A model generated the notes under the pieces. It was not told where the DNA came from. It made no database searches and saw nothing but the letters and a program-made list of their open reading frames with translations. From contig NC_085137.1 in assembly GCF_035046485.1 (NCBI RefSeq), forward strand, positions 499,182,536 to 499,246,535: DNA of 64,000 nt, given 5' to 3'. Of the stretch, positions 41,001 to 52,491 are shown piece by piece. The position numbers and the translations under genes were made by a program. The first letter of the stretch is position 1. Every line of letters begins with the position of its first letter. Source of the stretch: Aedes albopictus (lineage: Eukaryota > Arthropoda > Insecta > Diptera > Culicidae).

Positions 41001-41287
41001 AAAAAAAATCAGAATATCATAAAAATCCGAGCAGATTTTTCAAGATGTCGGTAGCGCGTTAGAGAGGGTCGGATTCTAGCGCGTTGTAACGTCACGCTAC
41101 AAATACGCATTTTGAACACGTTTTTCTAATGAAAACTAAATGTTCAATAGGTCAAATATATCAAAAATTTTACAAGGAATCCGAATATGAAAAAATATTT
41201 TGCGGTTTACGCTCGTTTTCATGAGTTATAGAGGAAAATCTGACTACGAATGCGTCAAAACGTTGTAACGTCACGGTAGAATGTGTC
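38088..41287. mobile_element. Candidate 3.2-kb TIR element with repeated 15-mer
   Basis: Ends GACACATTCTAC and its complement, flanked by AATG on both sides. The 15-mer CGTTGTAACGTCACG occurs six times on either strand (near 38448, 38618, 40640, 40685, 41084, 41264). The middle (about 38990-40200) consists of loosely similar blocks with 'gcgctaga' or 'ctagtgg' and 'ttgacca.ccaaac' phrases. No transposase frame remains. The short TIR makes the boundary tentative. Confidence 0.55.
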
Positions 41288-41334
41288 AATGTAATGAAAA
41301 ATAGAAAAATTCTGACATATTATTTCCTGATCAC

Positions 41335-41998
41335 ACAGCGCAACATTTTTTTGTCTCAAGAGCAAACTTATGTGTCTCCGAAGGATTTTGGGCCGCTGAA
41401 TCTGAATCCGGGCTCAGATTTGCTCTAACACGTCACAATTTTGAGCTATACTTCAATTTATAGGACAAAATATGCGATTTTGGCCTTTTCTGACTGCAAG
41501 CCATTAAGCAAGGAAATTTTTTTTTTAAGCAATCAAAAGGTTAATTGGTCAAATAACATCTAAATTAACAACACATGCAAAATATTTCGTTTTACCTAAT
41601 CAAATTTGATAGATTTAAGCATTTTATGTTAGTATGAAAACTTGCATGCAACTTTTGGAGGATGACTTGTATGGGAAATATCGTACCTATCATAAATCGC
41701 TTAAAACTATCAAATTCGATTAGGTAAAACGAAATATTTTGCATGAGTCGTTAATTTACATAGATATTAATAGACCAATTAACCTTTTGATTGCTTAAAA
41801 AAAATATTTCCTTGCTTAATGGCTTGCAGTCAAAAAAGCCCAAAATCACATATTTTGCCCTATAAATTAAGGTATAGCTCAAAATTGTGACGTGTTAGAG
41901 CAAATCTAAGCCCGGATTCGGATTCAGCAGCCCAAAAACCTTCGGAGACACATAAGTTTGCTCTTGAGACAGACAAAAAGTTATTTTTTTGTTACGCT
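41335..41998. mobile_element. Foldback element with about 300-bp arms
   Basis: Ends CACAGCGCAAC and its near complement GTTACGCTGTG are flanked by TCA on both sides. The arms match almost to the centre, for example GAGCAAACTTATGTGTCTCC on the left and its complement near 41940-41962. A degraded relative without its left end is at 46455-46599. Confidence 0.8.
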
Positions 41999-42005
41999 GT
42001 GTCAT

Positions 42006-43333
42006 TTGAATTAAATAACAAATAATTTAACAAAATTAGTTTTATCTCACCTATTTTGATTTCCAATTAAAATCAATTGGATTCCATGTATGTAAATATT
42101 GCAAATTGAATGAACTTGTTCTAAAAAAACTTCCAGGATTATTATAAAATTTATTTTCAATTCAAAATAACACGAAACCAACTCTCGTTATTGTTTAGGA
42201 ACCACTACTGGGCGGGCTAAATTCAACCCGCATCCAGTCTCTTTGGAGGCCAATCCCATAATAAAACTTGAAAAACAACCATCATCACGATATGCAATCA
42301 GCATCGAAAAGATGACGCCAAGAATGGTGGCTAAGAATAACTGAAGTCTGACTATTATGGAGTAAAAAACATTGAAAATAAAACAGCATAGTGAAATTTG
42401 AACTCTTCGAATGCACATCGGTGCCGCATACTATAAATTATCATCCCGCTAGTTGACAATACCTACAAATGCCAATCGACTAATAACCAACTGCATTCTG
42501 ATGTAATGAAACTGAATCCGTAGCATCTGATGACATTCGATCCCATCGGCATTCAGGCGCCGCCTCATGCCACATCAGAAAAGACTTACACCTAATGCTG
42601 CCTCGAGGGATGATATACAAAATGTGAATTCATTCAAGCAAATCCCCCTTCTCGAGCGAGCTGGAAAACAGGTTGCTTCGTTTGCTCTGGGGGTGTCGTC
42701 ACCAGCCAGCAGACTGGCGCGAGATAAAAATCGAAGCAAGCCTCCGCAAAAGCCAATATCAAATGTCAATCCCGAGATCAAGTGTTGTTGTATCAACCAA
42801 CACCCTATCGAATGGGGATTAACCGGTCATTTTCGTCAAGCTTTTGACATCGGGATAAGAGCGTCATCATTGCTTTGATTGAACAATTTCCGATGCCGTA
42901 CACCGGATGGAAGAGAAATTATTGAAAGGAAAAGGGAAATGAAAGACGGGGTTATAGTCGCCATTGCGAAGCGTTCGTAGTATTTTATCACATCACGTAT
43001 CTGCTGGTGTATACGTAGTAGGCGTTCGCCGTATTTCGTCCCTCTCTTCTGCAAACCATCTAACAATCATCTCCCTACGAATCCGTATGAAAAAATAAGA
43101 TACGCCGGAGTAAACTAAAAAGTTATTATGGATGATTAAATTGCAATTCACTAACTGGCAACACTGCATAATCACATGGTAACAGAATTCACTTATTTTC
43201 GACCTTCTTACCTAAGGGGGTAAGCCTTCCCCACTTTTTCAAGATGGATGTTGAAGGCGCGCTTTGCTGAAAAATATTGCAAATGCCTATAGATTTTGTA
43301 CAATGATTACAAAAATATTGCATACGTTGTATA
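42006..43333. other. Unassigned sequence with mixed composition
   Basis: 42180-43100 is less AT-rich than its surroundings and has open frames up to 103 codons on both strands, none recognisable. It may be genuine unique host sequence. Confidence 0.4.
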
Positions 43334-44696
43334 CCGTCGTTGGGGGTGAGAATGGGTCAAAAAAGGATACTCAAAGATTGTTTGTTAAATAACAAATGCA
43401 ATTAAAGTCGGAATAACTTTTTATTTGGTATGTGTACTCTTCTATGTGGTAATGATAGTTTAGCAAGAAAGTATCACATTATATGAATTGTCTACTAAAC
43501 TACAAATGATTGAAAATTGACCCAATCTCACCCCTTAGAGGGGGTGAGAATGGGTCAAAGTATTCGAAGTCGCCTATCTAAGAATACAAGTTAATTTTAT
43601 TGATCATATCTATTAAACCTACTTGAAATACAATGTAACCATGACGAATAAAAACATAGGTAATTTTAAAAGATGATTAATCCACCTAAAAGGGCTAATA
43701 CAATCGAAAAAATGGTTGAAATTTGATAAAATAAGGTTTGTATGTTGTATCGCCATTTTTAGCCACCATAACCATCCTGATTTAAAGTTTCAACCTCCAT
43801 GGGAGGAGGGGGGTTTTCAATTAGGGAGAGGCGCATTGAAAGAATTATTGAAAAAAAAATCATGATATTTTTCGTTGTTCTTCGTCTTCCGATATTTTGT
43901 CATGTTACCGGTTTTATGGCCCCAGTATTTCCTGAAGGCCACTACCGTCTGAAAGTTTCACGATATTTACCTAAAATTTAATAAATGAGTGGAGGAGAAA
44001 AACACTATCAAGTCTATTTTGTGAGCTTACGATATTGCAGTACACTAGAGATTAGCTGATGATCAGAGGAGCTGTCCAAACGCATGGGTTTATTGTTATA
44101 AATGATTTTAGGCACCAAACGTATGAACAAACTCGCTTGACACTTCCTCGACATATTTTCGAAAAAATCGTGCATTTTTGAAGATACGGCAAACATGTTA
44201 CCACTCTAACGTCAAATAACATATTGATGATAACAAGTTGAATTTTTAGTTAAGCTTATGTGCACTCGATATTTTGCTTGACCCAATCTCACCCCCATTT
44301 TAAATATTTAGACATAGGGTCGAAAAAATTGAATTTTTAAATAAAAAGTGCATTGACAGCCCGCTTTTTTCGTTGCATCAACCAGGTAATACCTACAGCT
44401 AACCACTTTTAAGATAATTTATGGTTGGGTACTTGTGTGAAACATTATGAAGGAGAATTTTTTTCAGAATGATTTACTAGTAGTTTCATCATATAAGTTT
44501 AGCCACAAATTTAACAAAAATACGATTATTGATAAACATCTTATTCTGCATTATGACGTGTAAAAACATCTTCTCTTCGAAATAATATAAAGTTATCAAT
44601 ATAAATTAGCGATAGTTGATGAGCTATTTCCAATTTTATGTTTCTCCGTTTTGACCCAATCTCACCCCCCAGACCCATTGTCACCCCCATCGACGG
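43334..44696. mobile_element. TA-flanked TIR element with repeated GGGTGAGAATGGGTC
   Basis: Ends CCGTCGTTGGGGGTGAGAAT and the complement of CCGTCGATGGGGGTGACAAT, with TA on both sides (43332-43333, 44697-44698). The core GGGTGAGA.TGGGTC occurs about six times, near both ends and on both strands. The 1.36-kb interior has no transposase frame. Confidence 0.75.
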
Positions 44697-45066
44697 TACT
44701 TATGGTACTTGGATTGAATCAGATTTCTATAAGTAATTGAATTATATATCAGTATATCTTAAACGATCATTTACCATTGGTATTTCTGTAAAAACAAGAG
44801 ACTAGACCCTTGTGTTCACCACGTCAATCTGACTGTATAGAGATGAAAAGCTACTGTATGTCTCTAGTAAAGAGTTTAAATTTTCTCCGCTATGCCCTAA
44901 ACTCCTCCATACAATATTACAACATCATGACTCTAACTGGCAGGCACCCTTTTCGCCAATTTAACATCCGTCCCGACTCAGTGAAAGTGATTCAAACTCA
45001 GAACTTGTCTGCCCCTTCAGCCGGATTCGAAAGCCCATTCCACCAAATCAAAAAACCTCGCTGGTA

Positions 45067-45279
45067 GGGTCTGGGACCATTTGGGCAGGAGCACCTATTT
45101 TGGGCACTTGCTGCTTTAACTCAGTGGATTTTGAACCGATTGACTTGATTTTTGAGACACGATCAGATAGGCACAGTATCTAGCCATGTTCAAAAATTCA
45201 AGTCAATCGGTTTGAAATTGACTGAGCTATAGCAACAAGTGCCCAAAATAGGTGCTCCTGCCCAAATGGTCCCAGACCC
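45067..45279. mobile_element. 213-bp MITE, GGGTCTGGGACC family
   Basis: The outer 44 bp or so of both arms, starting GGGTCTGGGACCATTTGGGC, are perfect inverted repeats; similarity continues to the centre. TA lies at 45065-45066 and 45280-45281. A diverged relative is at 52492-52709. Confidence 0.88.
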
Positions 45280-45281
45280 TA

Positions 45282-45685
45282 TTAGTATTCTAGTGTGGTT
45301 TTCACCATTTCTTCTGTTTCTTCCGTTCTTTCCCAGCGCGTCCATAGGTACCTATTGCAATGCGAGGCCACAAACTTTATGTACGATTTGCGGAAGTTCT
45401 CGTTGTGTTCCATTTGAATAAGACTCATGAACCTACAGGGAATGGGGATAGACGGTGCAGCACACGAAATGCTTCTGCCGGCATTATTCGTCATGTGCAT
45501 AGGAATGTCTGTCTAATTATACGAAGAATTAAAGTTTGTCCAATGCCAATGCCATGGTCATACTCGAACAGAAGTGCATACCTTACAAATACCATGCGAA
45601 GAGCAGCATGTACTGTAATACCTAAAATTGTTATTGCTTCGTTATTCTACGAAATGTTATGGAAACATCACAATAACAGTTGGAG
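45282..45685. other. Unassigned sequence
   Basis: Overlapping short frames on both strands, no recognised family. Confidence 0.35.
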
Positions 45686-46058
45686 GTATTAGAGCAGAGT
45701 TTGGTATTGATGTAGTATTTGTTGGTTTAGCAGTGAAAATAACCAAAGAACAAGATTTGATATTAAATTATGAAGTTATCGAATAAATGAAACATTTAAT
45801 AACAAGAAATGTTATTAGTTTGTTATTCAATAACTTTGGGATAACAAAAACAGCACTTGAAATTTTAGGTATGCATTCGTTATTGAAATAATAAGACTTG
45901 TTATTTTCTAGGTGTTATTTAAACAAAATTTTGGTATTCGTTGTTGTTATTTTGCCTCTTATTACCACCTAATGAAGGGCATACCAAGGTATGGTAGTAT
46001 TTAAGATAAATACCTTGATATGTTATTCTCTTGTTATTTTCTTCTGCTCGGGTATGCT
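45686..46058. mobile_element. Possible AT-rich MITE with GAGCAGA ends
   Basis: The left end TATTAGAGCAGAG loosely matches the complement of the right end (TACCCGAGCAGAAG). The interior is dense in GTTATT motifs on both strands. No TSD was confirmed. Confidence 0.35.
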
Positions 46059-46454
46059 GTCTGCTCGCTGGCTGCACCAACGACGACGACACCGCGGTGT
46101 AGTATAGTTTGATCAATTATTTGGTTGGGATTTGCCAGATTGTTGGATGGTTAAATTCTGGATCTGCAACGAATGTTTTGGTGTTGTCGTTATGAGAGGT
46201 TCGTAGATTTTCATTATCGGTGTCGCATAGCGTCGTTTAGTTATGGTAGGAGTTCAGGTATTCTGTTCGACAGAATGGCAGGCATTCAAAAAGCATTTTA
46301 GAATTTTAAAGCAACTGTTTTTGATGGCCTACACTTATATAAAAAAAAACATAAAATTTCCTCAACGGCACTCAACAATCTCGAAGTTAGTATGGGAATA
46401 CTTGGCCAAATGTATGCAAAAATCACAAATTTTCAGTGAACAAAAAATAACATA

Positions 46455-46599
46455 TGGTCTGTCTCAAAAGCAAACTTGTGTGTCTCTGAAGAATTTTAGA
46501 TTGCTGAATCCGAATGTGGACATAGATTTACTTCAGCACATCACATTTTTGAGCTACACCTCATTTTATATGACAAAATGTATTATTTTGGACGTATTA
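46455..46599 (+). mobile_element. Degraded arm of the 41335 foldback family
   Basis: GTCTCAAAAGCAAACTTGTG and following sequence track the left arm of the element at 41335 for about 140 bp until the pogo-like insertion at 46600. Confidence 0.65.
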
Positions 46600-46938
46600 C
46601 AGTCGACTCTCCATGTCTCGATCTTGAAGGGACCATCGAGATAGGGAGAGATCGAATTGAAGAAGCAATTCGTAATGCACGCTAGATTAAAAAATCGTCC
46701 GTAACTAGGAAAACCGGCAACAAACAGATGTCACATCGCCTTCGCAGAATGTTTTGCACCTAGGAAACGAGATCAGGGCATATCGACATATAGAGAGAAA
46801 TTCTGAAACAAAAACGAACGCGATCGCATCGAGATAGGGAGATATCGAGATAAGGAGATATCGAGATATACAGATATCGATGTATGGAGAGGAAAAATGT
46901 ATGCAGATGTAGAACATCGAGACATGGAGAGTCGACTG
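46600..46938. mobile_element. pogo-like MITE, CAGTCGACTCTCC ends
   Basis: Inverted ends CAGTCGACTCTCCATGTCTC are flanked by TA at 46598-46599 and 46939-46940. 'atcgagata.ggagata' repeats lie near the right end. Confidence 0.85.
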
Positions 46939-46964
46939 TAACTGCAATATTTCGCATATATATA

Positions 46965-47154
46965 GGGTGACGATGGGTATTATCGGCATGTTTGTTCTCT
47001 TCGTCATGGGGGATTTTTGTGGGCCGAATTGTCTGAAATTGGGGCATATAACTCAGCGTGGTTGGGAAGGATTTGAGGCCAAATTTGAGACCCACAGGTT
47101 TAAAACAAAACCATGACGAAGAGAACAAAACTGCCGAGAATACATAAGTTCCCC
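46965..47154. mobile_element. TA-flanked MITE, GGGTGACGATGGG family, copy 2
   Basis: Second copy of the 5252-5440 unit, 190 bp, TA at 46963-46964 and 47155-47156. Subterminal arms TGTTCTCTTCGTCATGG and complement are intact. Confidence 0.85.
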
Positions 47155-47186
47155 TATATATATTTTTTTTGAATTTTATGGATCAC

Positions 47187-47350
47187 TAGCTGTTCTGGCA
47201 AACGTCGTACTGCCTGCCTACTGTGTTTTTAGACATACAGCTCCTAAGGGACGTCCCCGGCGAAGTCATCTGTATGAGAGCCCCTTCCCCGGCCCCCAAA
47301 ATACCCACATACAAAATTTCACACCGATCGGTTCAGTAGTTTCCGAAAGC
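47187..47350 (+). repeat. Dispersed repeat CTAGCTGTYCYGGCAAACG, copy 2
   Basis: Starts CACTAGCTGTTCTGGCAAAC and extends beyond copy 1 through a 'caccgatcggttcagtag' segment near 47322-47340. Class not known to me. Confidence 0.6.
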
Positions 47351-47394
47351 ATAACGGTCGTTAAGAAAATTTGAACAAATGATCAAAGGAGTTT

Positions 47395-47540
47395 GTTAAG
47401 AAATCCTTGGTGGAATTCCAAGCAAATTTTTAGAAGAATTTCCGGGAGGAATTTATGGAGAAATTAATGACGGAGTCCTCAAAGATTTTTTAAAGAAATA
47501 TCGTGACGAATTTCTGCAATAGTTATCGGAGAAATTTCTG
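47395..47540. repeat. GGAATTC-type minisatellite patch
   Basis: Short patch of 'ggaattccaagcaaattttta' and similar units. Confidence 0.5.
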
Positions 47541-48413
47541 AAAAAAAAACATCAGCGGAATCACTGGAGAAAACAAAAAAAGGATTGCTGACGAAATGCA
47601 TAGAGAAAGCGATGTAGGAATTTCAGGAAAGAAATAGAGGCGTGGATACGATCGTCCGACGAAATGGCACTGATATTTCCGACGAAATGGCACTGAGATA
47701 TTTCTGATTAATACTTTGTACACTATATTGTTACAGGGGATAGACAAAATGATCGGGACAGGGACAGGCAAAAATTTCACTTTTCAACAAATGTTAAACT
47801 AGCTGTAACTTTTCGAAAAGTGCATCAAATATTCTCAAATTTTTACTGTAAGTTCATCAACTAGTTGTGTATTCAGTGTCCGCTCCACATTTCCCCATAC
47901 TATTTTTGCCCCCAGTAGTCGATATTTCCATTACTCGATGCCTTCTTTGAGGTTTCCAGTGCATTTTCTCAATGGTGCTCTCAATGGATGTTGAGTGGGG
48001 TGACGAAACACAGGTATCTTATTCAGCAGAAAAAAAGCAGGCGGCAATGGTCGGAATTTGTGACAACAAGCATGTCACTTGGTGACGTATCGATCAGCTG
48101 GCGGTTTTTGGGGACCCCGGGAAACGGAGATGCTCCGGCTCACAGCTGGTTGTTAGATAAAGGTCCAACCAAGATAGTCAATTCCAGCAATTCCATTTGG
48201 CGACGTTCATGGTGGGCGACCTGATTCCCAGAGTCGTAGCGTGAGGTTGGCCCACGTCAAGGGCGCTAGCCGTAGAGAAGCGCCGACAAGGCCTAAAGGT
48301 AGTAGGAAACAGGAAGATACTATTGTTTTCTTCAATGTTATCAAAATTTCATTATTTAATTATTTTTAATTATTTTGTAATTCAAGATTGATCATGTGAT
48401 TTTACATTCATAC
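47541..48413. other. Unassigned sequence with GC-richer core
   Basis: 47980-48300 is GC-richer, with a 78-codon plus frame that I cannot match to a family. No splice or repeat structure was resolved. Confidence 0.4.
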
Positions 48414-48423
48414 AGGGAAAGGT

Positions 48424-48481
48424 TATTATTATTAGCTTTATTAGGGAGATTTTCAGCCCGAGGCTGGTTCATCTCCACCGA
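48424..48481 (-). mobile_element. 58-bp hairpin micro-retroinsertion, copy 2
   Basis: A 10-bp duplication AGGGAAAGGT at 48414-48423 and 48482-48491 brackets 58 bp. On the minus strand it reads GGTGGAGATGAACCAGCC, the same nested hairpin as at 11578, then AATAAAGC and an AATAATAATA tail. Confidence 0.85.
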
Positions 48482-48491
48482 AGGGAAAGGT

Positions 48492-49003
48492 CTTGAGGCT
48501 ACGTCCGAGGATTTTCTTTGCATTTAATGAAATATTTTACAGTGTTTAAAAAAGTGTTTTAAACGTAGAAGAATTCAGACGATGCTTTTTCAGTTCATCC
48601 AATTGGTATTTCCAATATTTTCTTCTAGACATATCTGCTTTAAAGTCATATCACCAAAACAACTACATGTGATTAATTTTTATTCTTATTTCCCTTAAAC
48701 AAATTCAATATTCCAGAAATTTATCAATTGACCAGGCATGTTTCAAGAATTTTTTGCTGCTTTATAAAAAAAATAAATAGAATTTCCGAAGCTCCTCAAG
48801 AGTTTTCTTTGAAGAAAATCTCTAAGATTTATTCTATAAATTATCTTAGCAACATTTTTTGGGATCCCATAAAAAATAAAAATAAAAAGTTCTGATGGTT
48901 CTTCATGAAATTTCTTGACGAATTTCTAAATTGTTCCAGAAATTTCTCCAGGGAGGTTTTCAGGTAGTTATCTAGGGATTAACTCAGAAATTATACATAG
49001 GAT
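48492..49003. other. Unassigned AT-rich sequence, partly GGAATTC-type
   Basis: 48780-48990 contains weak minisatellite-like units; otherwise nothing recognised. Confidence 0.4.
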
Positions 49004-49250
49004 TTGTTCGCGAAAATGCGCTCCCAACGTGGGCAGCAGCATACTGATATGCGCAACCAAGACCAACCATCGCATCGGAACCGTCATCGAAGATCGTTAC
49101 GAAGCACGCGCACTCACCCGAGTCGACGGGACAGCAGCGACCAGCAGCGAGAGAGTGAGTGCCGTGAGAGCCAGCTGCGAGCGCCGCCGCCGTAGCCATC
49201 ATCATCATCATCGACTCTCGTCGTCGTCGCCCTGCAGGTAGCGTACTGAT
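49004..49250. other. GC-rich block of unknown role
   Basis: Rich in CpG and CAGCAGCGA, CATCATCATC, GTCGTCGTC short repeats, and open on both strands. It lies just upstream of a promoter-like module. It could be regulatory or untranslated sequence of a host gene or of a retroelement. Confidence 0.4.
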
Positions 49251-49274
49251 GATGATTTGTTCCATACACGTCGC

Positions 49275-49368
49275 GTGGGTTCTACGCGCGCGTAGAACCT
49301 TCCACGTGGTTCTGGTACGTTAGATTTTGGGTATATATATGCGACCCGTTCGCGGTCGCAAGTCAGTT
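49275..49368 (+). promoter_or_regulatory. Promoter-like module: palindrome, TATA, Inr
   Basis: A perfect 22-bp palindrome centred near 49289 (half-site GGTTCTACGCG), then CCACGTGG, then TATATATA at 49332-49339 and an initiator TCAGTT at 49362-49367, about 31 bases downstream. The spacing is canonical for an arthropod TATA/Inr promoter. Its owner is not identified; the downstream sequence is interrupted by a MITE. Confidence 0.5.
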
Positions 49369-49377
49369 GTAATTTAA

Positions 49378-49547
49378 TGCCGTTTTTCTTTATTATCCAG
49401 TTCAAACCTGGGTTGGAACTGGATCAGATCACAGTTTCAACCTCAACCCGATTTCGGTTTCGCTTGTACTAAAGTTTGTTTGACGTTGTTTGTTTACACA
49501 TTTTCCGCCAATCCAGTTCCAACCCAGGTTAAAAAAGAAATACGGCA
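49378..49547. mobile_element. 170-bp MITE with TAA target, PIF/Harbinger-like
   Basis: TAA lies on both sides (49375-49377, 49548-49550). The ends share TGCCGT.TTTCTTT, and a 20-bp perfect inverted repeat AACCTGGGTTGGAACTGGAT lies inside. A 3-bp T-A-A target suggests PIF/Harbinger. Confidence 0.65.
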
Positions 49548-49789
49548 TAAGTGTGGAATACTTACGAGCGTTCGCGTGGCTCGAACAACGCGAAGTGTAA
49601 AGTGAAATTATCAAAGTGTAAATAGTAAGCAAAGAGAGAAATAAAGTGTTAAGTGTAGTGAAAGTGATTTTTCCCTCGCGGTCCGAAATTCCCCGTTCTC
49701 TCTTCTGCCGTGTTATAACCCCCCCGATACAGTCCAGTGTTCTACGACTTAAGCTCTTGTGTTCATTGCCGAACAGGATTCGTCCCGAA

Positions 49790-50119
49790 TTTTTTCAAGA
49801 ATCTTATTTAATAATCATCCACAATTTCTTCAAAGTTCCAAAATTTTCTTTTAATTTCTTCTAGAGGCTCAGTAATTCCTCCATCGATTCCTGTGATAAA
49901 TCCTACAGAGATCCCGTTTGAAATCCAAAGAGTTCAAAAATTCTTCCAGGGATTTTTTTAGAAAATCTTCTAAGGATTTCTTTAGAATTTCGACCAAAGT
50001 TTCTTCAGAGAGTCATCTTTAGATTCTTTTAAAAAGAAGAAATCTATCATATGTATCGCTTTGAAACTCTTCCATTGATACCTTCCGAAATTGTTCCATG
50101 CTTACTAGGGATTGCTCCA
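49790..50119. repeat. GGAATTC-type minisatellite, opposite orientation
   Basis: Units such as 'ttcttccagggattttttt' and 'ttctaaggatttctttag'. Continues on the far side of the foldback at 50122. Confidence 0.5.
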
Positions 50120-50121
50120 TA

Positions 50122-51352
50122 CACTCCCGTTCAAAAGTTTGGGGTCACCCCCTCAAAAACATGTCATTTTTTTAGGCCCATATCTCCGCCAATTTGCGTC
50201 CGATTTCAAAACCCTAGGTTTCATTCGAAAGATAATAAGTCAAAGAAACTTTGAACATGATTTAAAAGAAACTTTTTTCAAAAAAAATTGTATGTAAACT
50301 TAACCCAAAGTTGCCAAATTTTCTAAAAAATGAATATAAACTTACGGCAGTGTCGCTGGAAGTTGGGTCGACCAAATTTTAAGATGAGAGCGGTAATATG
50401 ACCCATTTTCTATTAGCTTTCAACTGCTTTTTACAGAACTTAGCTAAAAAATCTAGAAAAAAAAGTTATTAAGTAAATTAATCCTTGATGTCATCGACCA
50501 AAAGTTTGGGGTCACCCCTCAATATGCTGTATCGGCCAAAAGTTTGGGGTCACTATCGTAAAACATGGAAAAGTGATTTGTTGATATCTTTGTCATCTTT
50601 CATTCAATTTTAATTCTTCTTGGCTTATTTGAAACATAATGAATGATACTTACTGCATAGACATTGAACCACACATATTTGTTGAAATTTACGTACTAAA
50701 ACTTAACGTAAAGTTGCCTCATTTTTTGAAGCGTGGTAAAATGTGCTAACTTTACATAACATTTTTATATACAAAAATCGTTAAATACGTTAAGTTGAAG
50801 ACATCAAACGTAAATTTAGTTAATTGTCTTTGAAAATGATGCCAAAAATGAGCCAAAAATAATTAAAATTGAACTATAGATGACGAAGATATCATCAAAT
50901 CACTTTTCCATGTTTTACGAAAGTGACCCCAAACTTTTGGCCGATACATCATATTGAGGGGTGACCCCAAACTTTTGGTCGATGACATCAAGGATTAATT
51001 CACTTAATAACTTTTTTTCTAGACTTTTTAGCTAAGTTCTGTAAAAAGCAGTTGAAAGCTAATAGAAAATGGGTCATATTACCGCTCTCATCTTAAAATT
51101 TGGTCGACCCAACTTCCAGCGACACTGCCGTAAGTTTATATTCATTTTTTAGAAAATTTGGCAACTTTGGGTTAAGTTTACATACAAATTTTTTTGAAAA
51201 AGTTTCTTTTAAATCATGTTCAAAGTTTCTTTGACTTATTATCTTTTGAATGAAACCTAGGGTTTTGAAATCGGACGCAAATTGGCGGAGATATGGGCCT
51301 AAAAAAATGACATGTTTTTGAGGGGGTGACCCCAAACTTTTGAACGGGAGTG
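50122..51352. mobile_element. 1.23-kb foldback element, CACTCCCGTTC ends
   Basis: TA lies at 50120-50121 and 51353-51354. Two arms of about 600 bp are inverted around a centre near 50737. Each arm carries the terminal motif AAAAGTTTGGGGTCAC three times: at the tip and twice about 370-430 bp inward. There is no transposase frame. Mariner-type TA targeting is inferred. Confidence 0.88.
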
Positions 51353-51354
51353 TA

Positions 51355-51845
51355 TATATCTGCTAGAATTGCGCTAGGAAACCTTTCAAGAATTTCCTTA
51401 AAAACTGCTCCAGAAAATCATGAATTTGTAATTTATTTAGGAAATCTCTCCAGGTATTCCGTTAGAAAATCTGCCATTGATTTCATTCAAAATTTCTCTA
51501 AAAGGTTTCTTTCGAAAACCTTCCATGGATTCCTGCAGAGCTTTTTCCAGGGAGTTCTTCATAAAACCTTCTCGGACTTTTCTTCCAAATTCCCAAAAGA
51601 TTGTTCAAGAATTCCTTTGAAATTCTTTCAAGCATTGTTTCAGGAATTCCTGCAAGAGTTACTCCATGGATTCCATTGGAAATTCTTGCGGAAATTTCAC
51701 CAGGGTTTCCATCCAGATATTTTGCTCCAGAGATTCTTAAATAATTTAATCCAGTGGATTCAGCAGGAATTCTTCAAGAGATTCCTACAAAAATTTATGC
51801 AGATTCCTTCAGGAATTCCTTCTGGTATTCGTTCATGTTTATGGT
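51355..51845. repeat. GGAATTC-type minisatellite, opposite orientation
   Basis: Gives a 167-codon plus frame with recurrent FLQ/FSR phrases, a repeat artefact. The foldback element is inserted in this minisatellite tract. Confidence 0.65.
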
Positions 51846-52254
51846 TCGTCTAATAATTACTGAAAATTTTCTTACAGATCTGCTAAATAACAATTTATTA
51901 AACTTAAGAAGAAGCCTTTGGTAAAGTTATTAAAAATTTCTGGTAAAACCAGTTAACCAATTAATCTCCAGAAATTGGTGAAATTGGTGAAGGATTCCTG
52001 AAAATCCGTGAAACTCAAATAAGTACAAACGAGCAATATTTTGCTAACATTTTCCACCTCAAAAAAATTCAGAAGATACCTTGATCCATACTCTACATGT
52101 GCACGAAAACCGATTTTGAAAATATTTCTTCGTTATTTAATAAAAAATCAAAACCCGAAAAAATGAGAAATTGCTTCCAGTTTCGCCTTAACAGCAACAT
52201 GTGCGATGCCAACTATCGCATACAATCAGGTCACCCTTCTGAGTACCTCTACTA

Positions 52255-52466
52255 CTGTGTGGTTCTTCCTCCAGTCGATGGATCCTGGCAATGCGCAGCC
52301 GGTTCTCGCCGATTAAGAGATGATGGTCGGACTCAATGTTGGCACTTCGTTTGTTCCGTACATCAAGCATGCTCCGTCTCCATTTTCGGCTGATTTAGAT
52401 GTGGTAGATATGATTTTCTGTGCTGCCATTACGGATAACCCATGTCACTTTGTGCACTGGTCGATG
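52255..52466 (-). pseudogene. LINE endonuclease relic, RTE/CR1-like
   Basis: Translated on the minus strand, the frame gives a VHKVTWVIRNG stretch, a TENHIYHI segment, a stop, then RKWRRSMLDVRNKRS, SDHHLLIGE and RLRIARIHR. This is the C-terminal part of an apurinic-type endonuclease as in RTE-clade LINEs. The SDHH block holds the catalytic His. The stop replaces one residue within a conserved segment. About 70 residues remain, with no RT; the fragment is truncated at both ends. The clade is an inference. Confidence 0.75.
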
Positions 52467-52491
52467 GAAAAAAACCATCCCCCAATCACTA

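Noticed and set aside
46243..46644. 133-codon plus-strand frame
   Set aside because: It crosses a degraded foldback arm and the start of a pogo-like MITE.
47988..48224. 78-codon plus-strand frame as a gene
   Set aside because: No recognisable domain, and its start is not distinguished from several other short frames.
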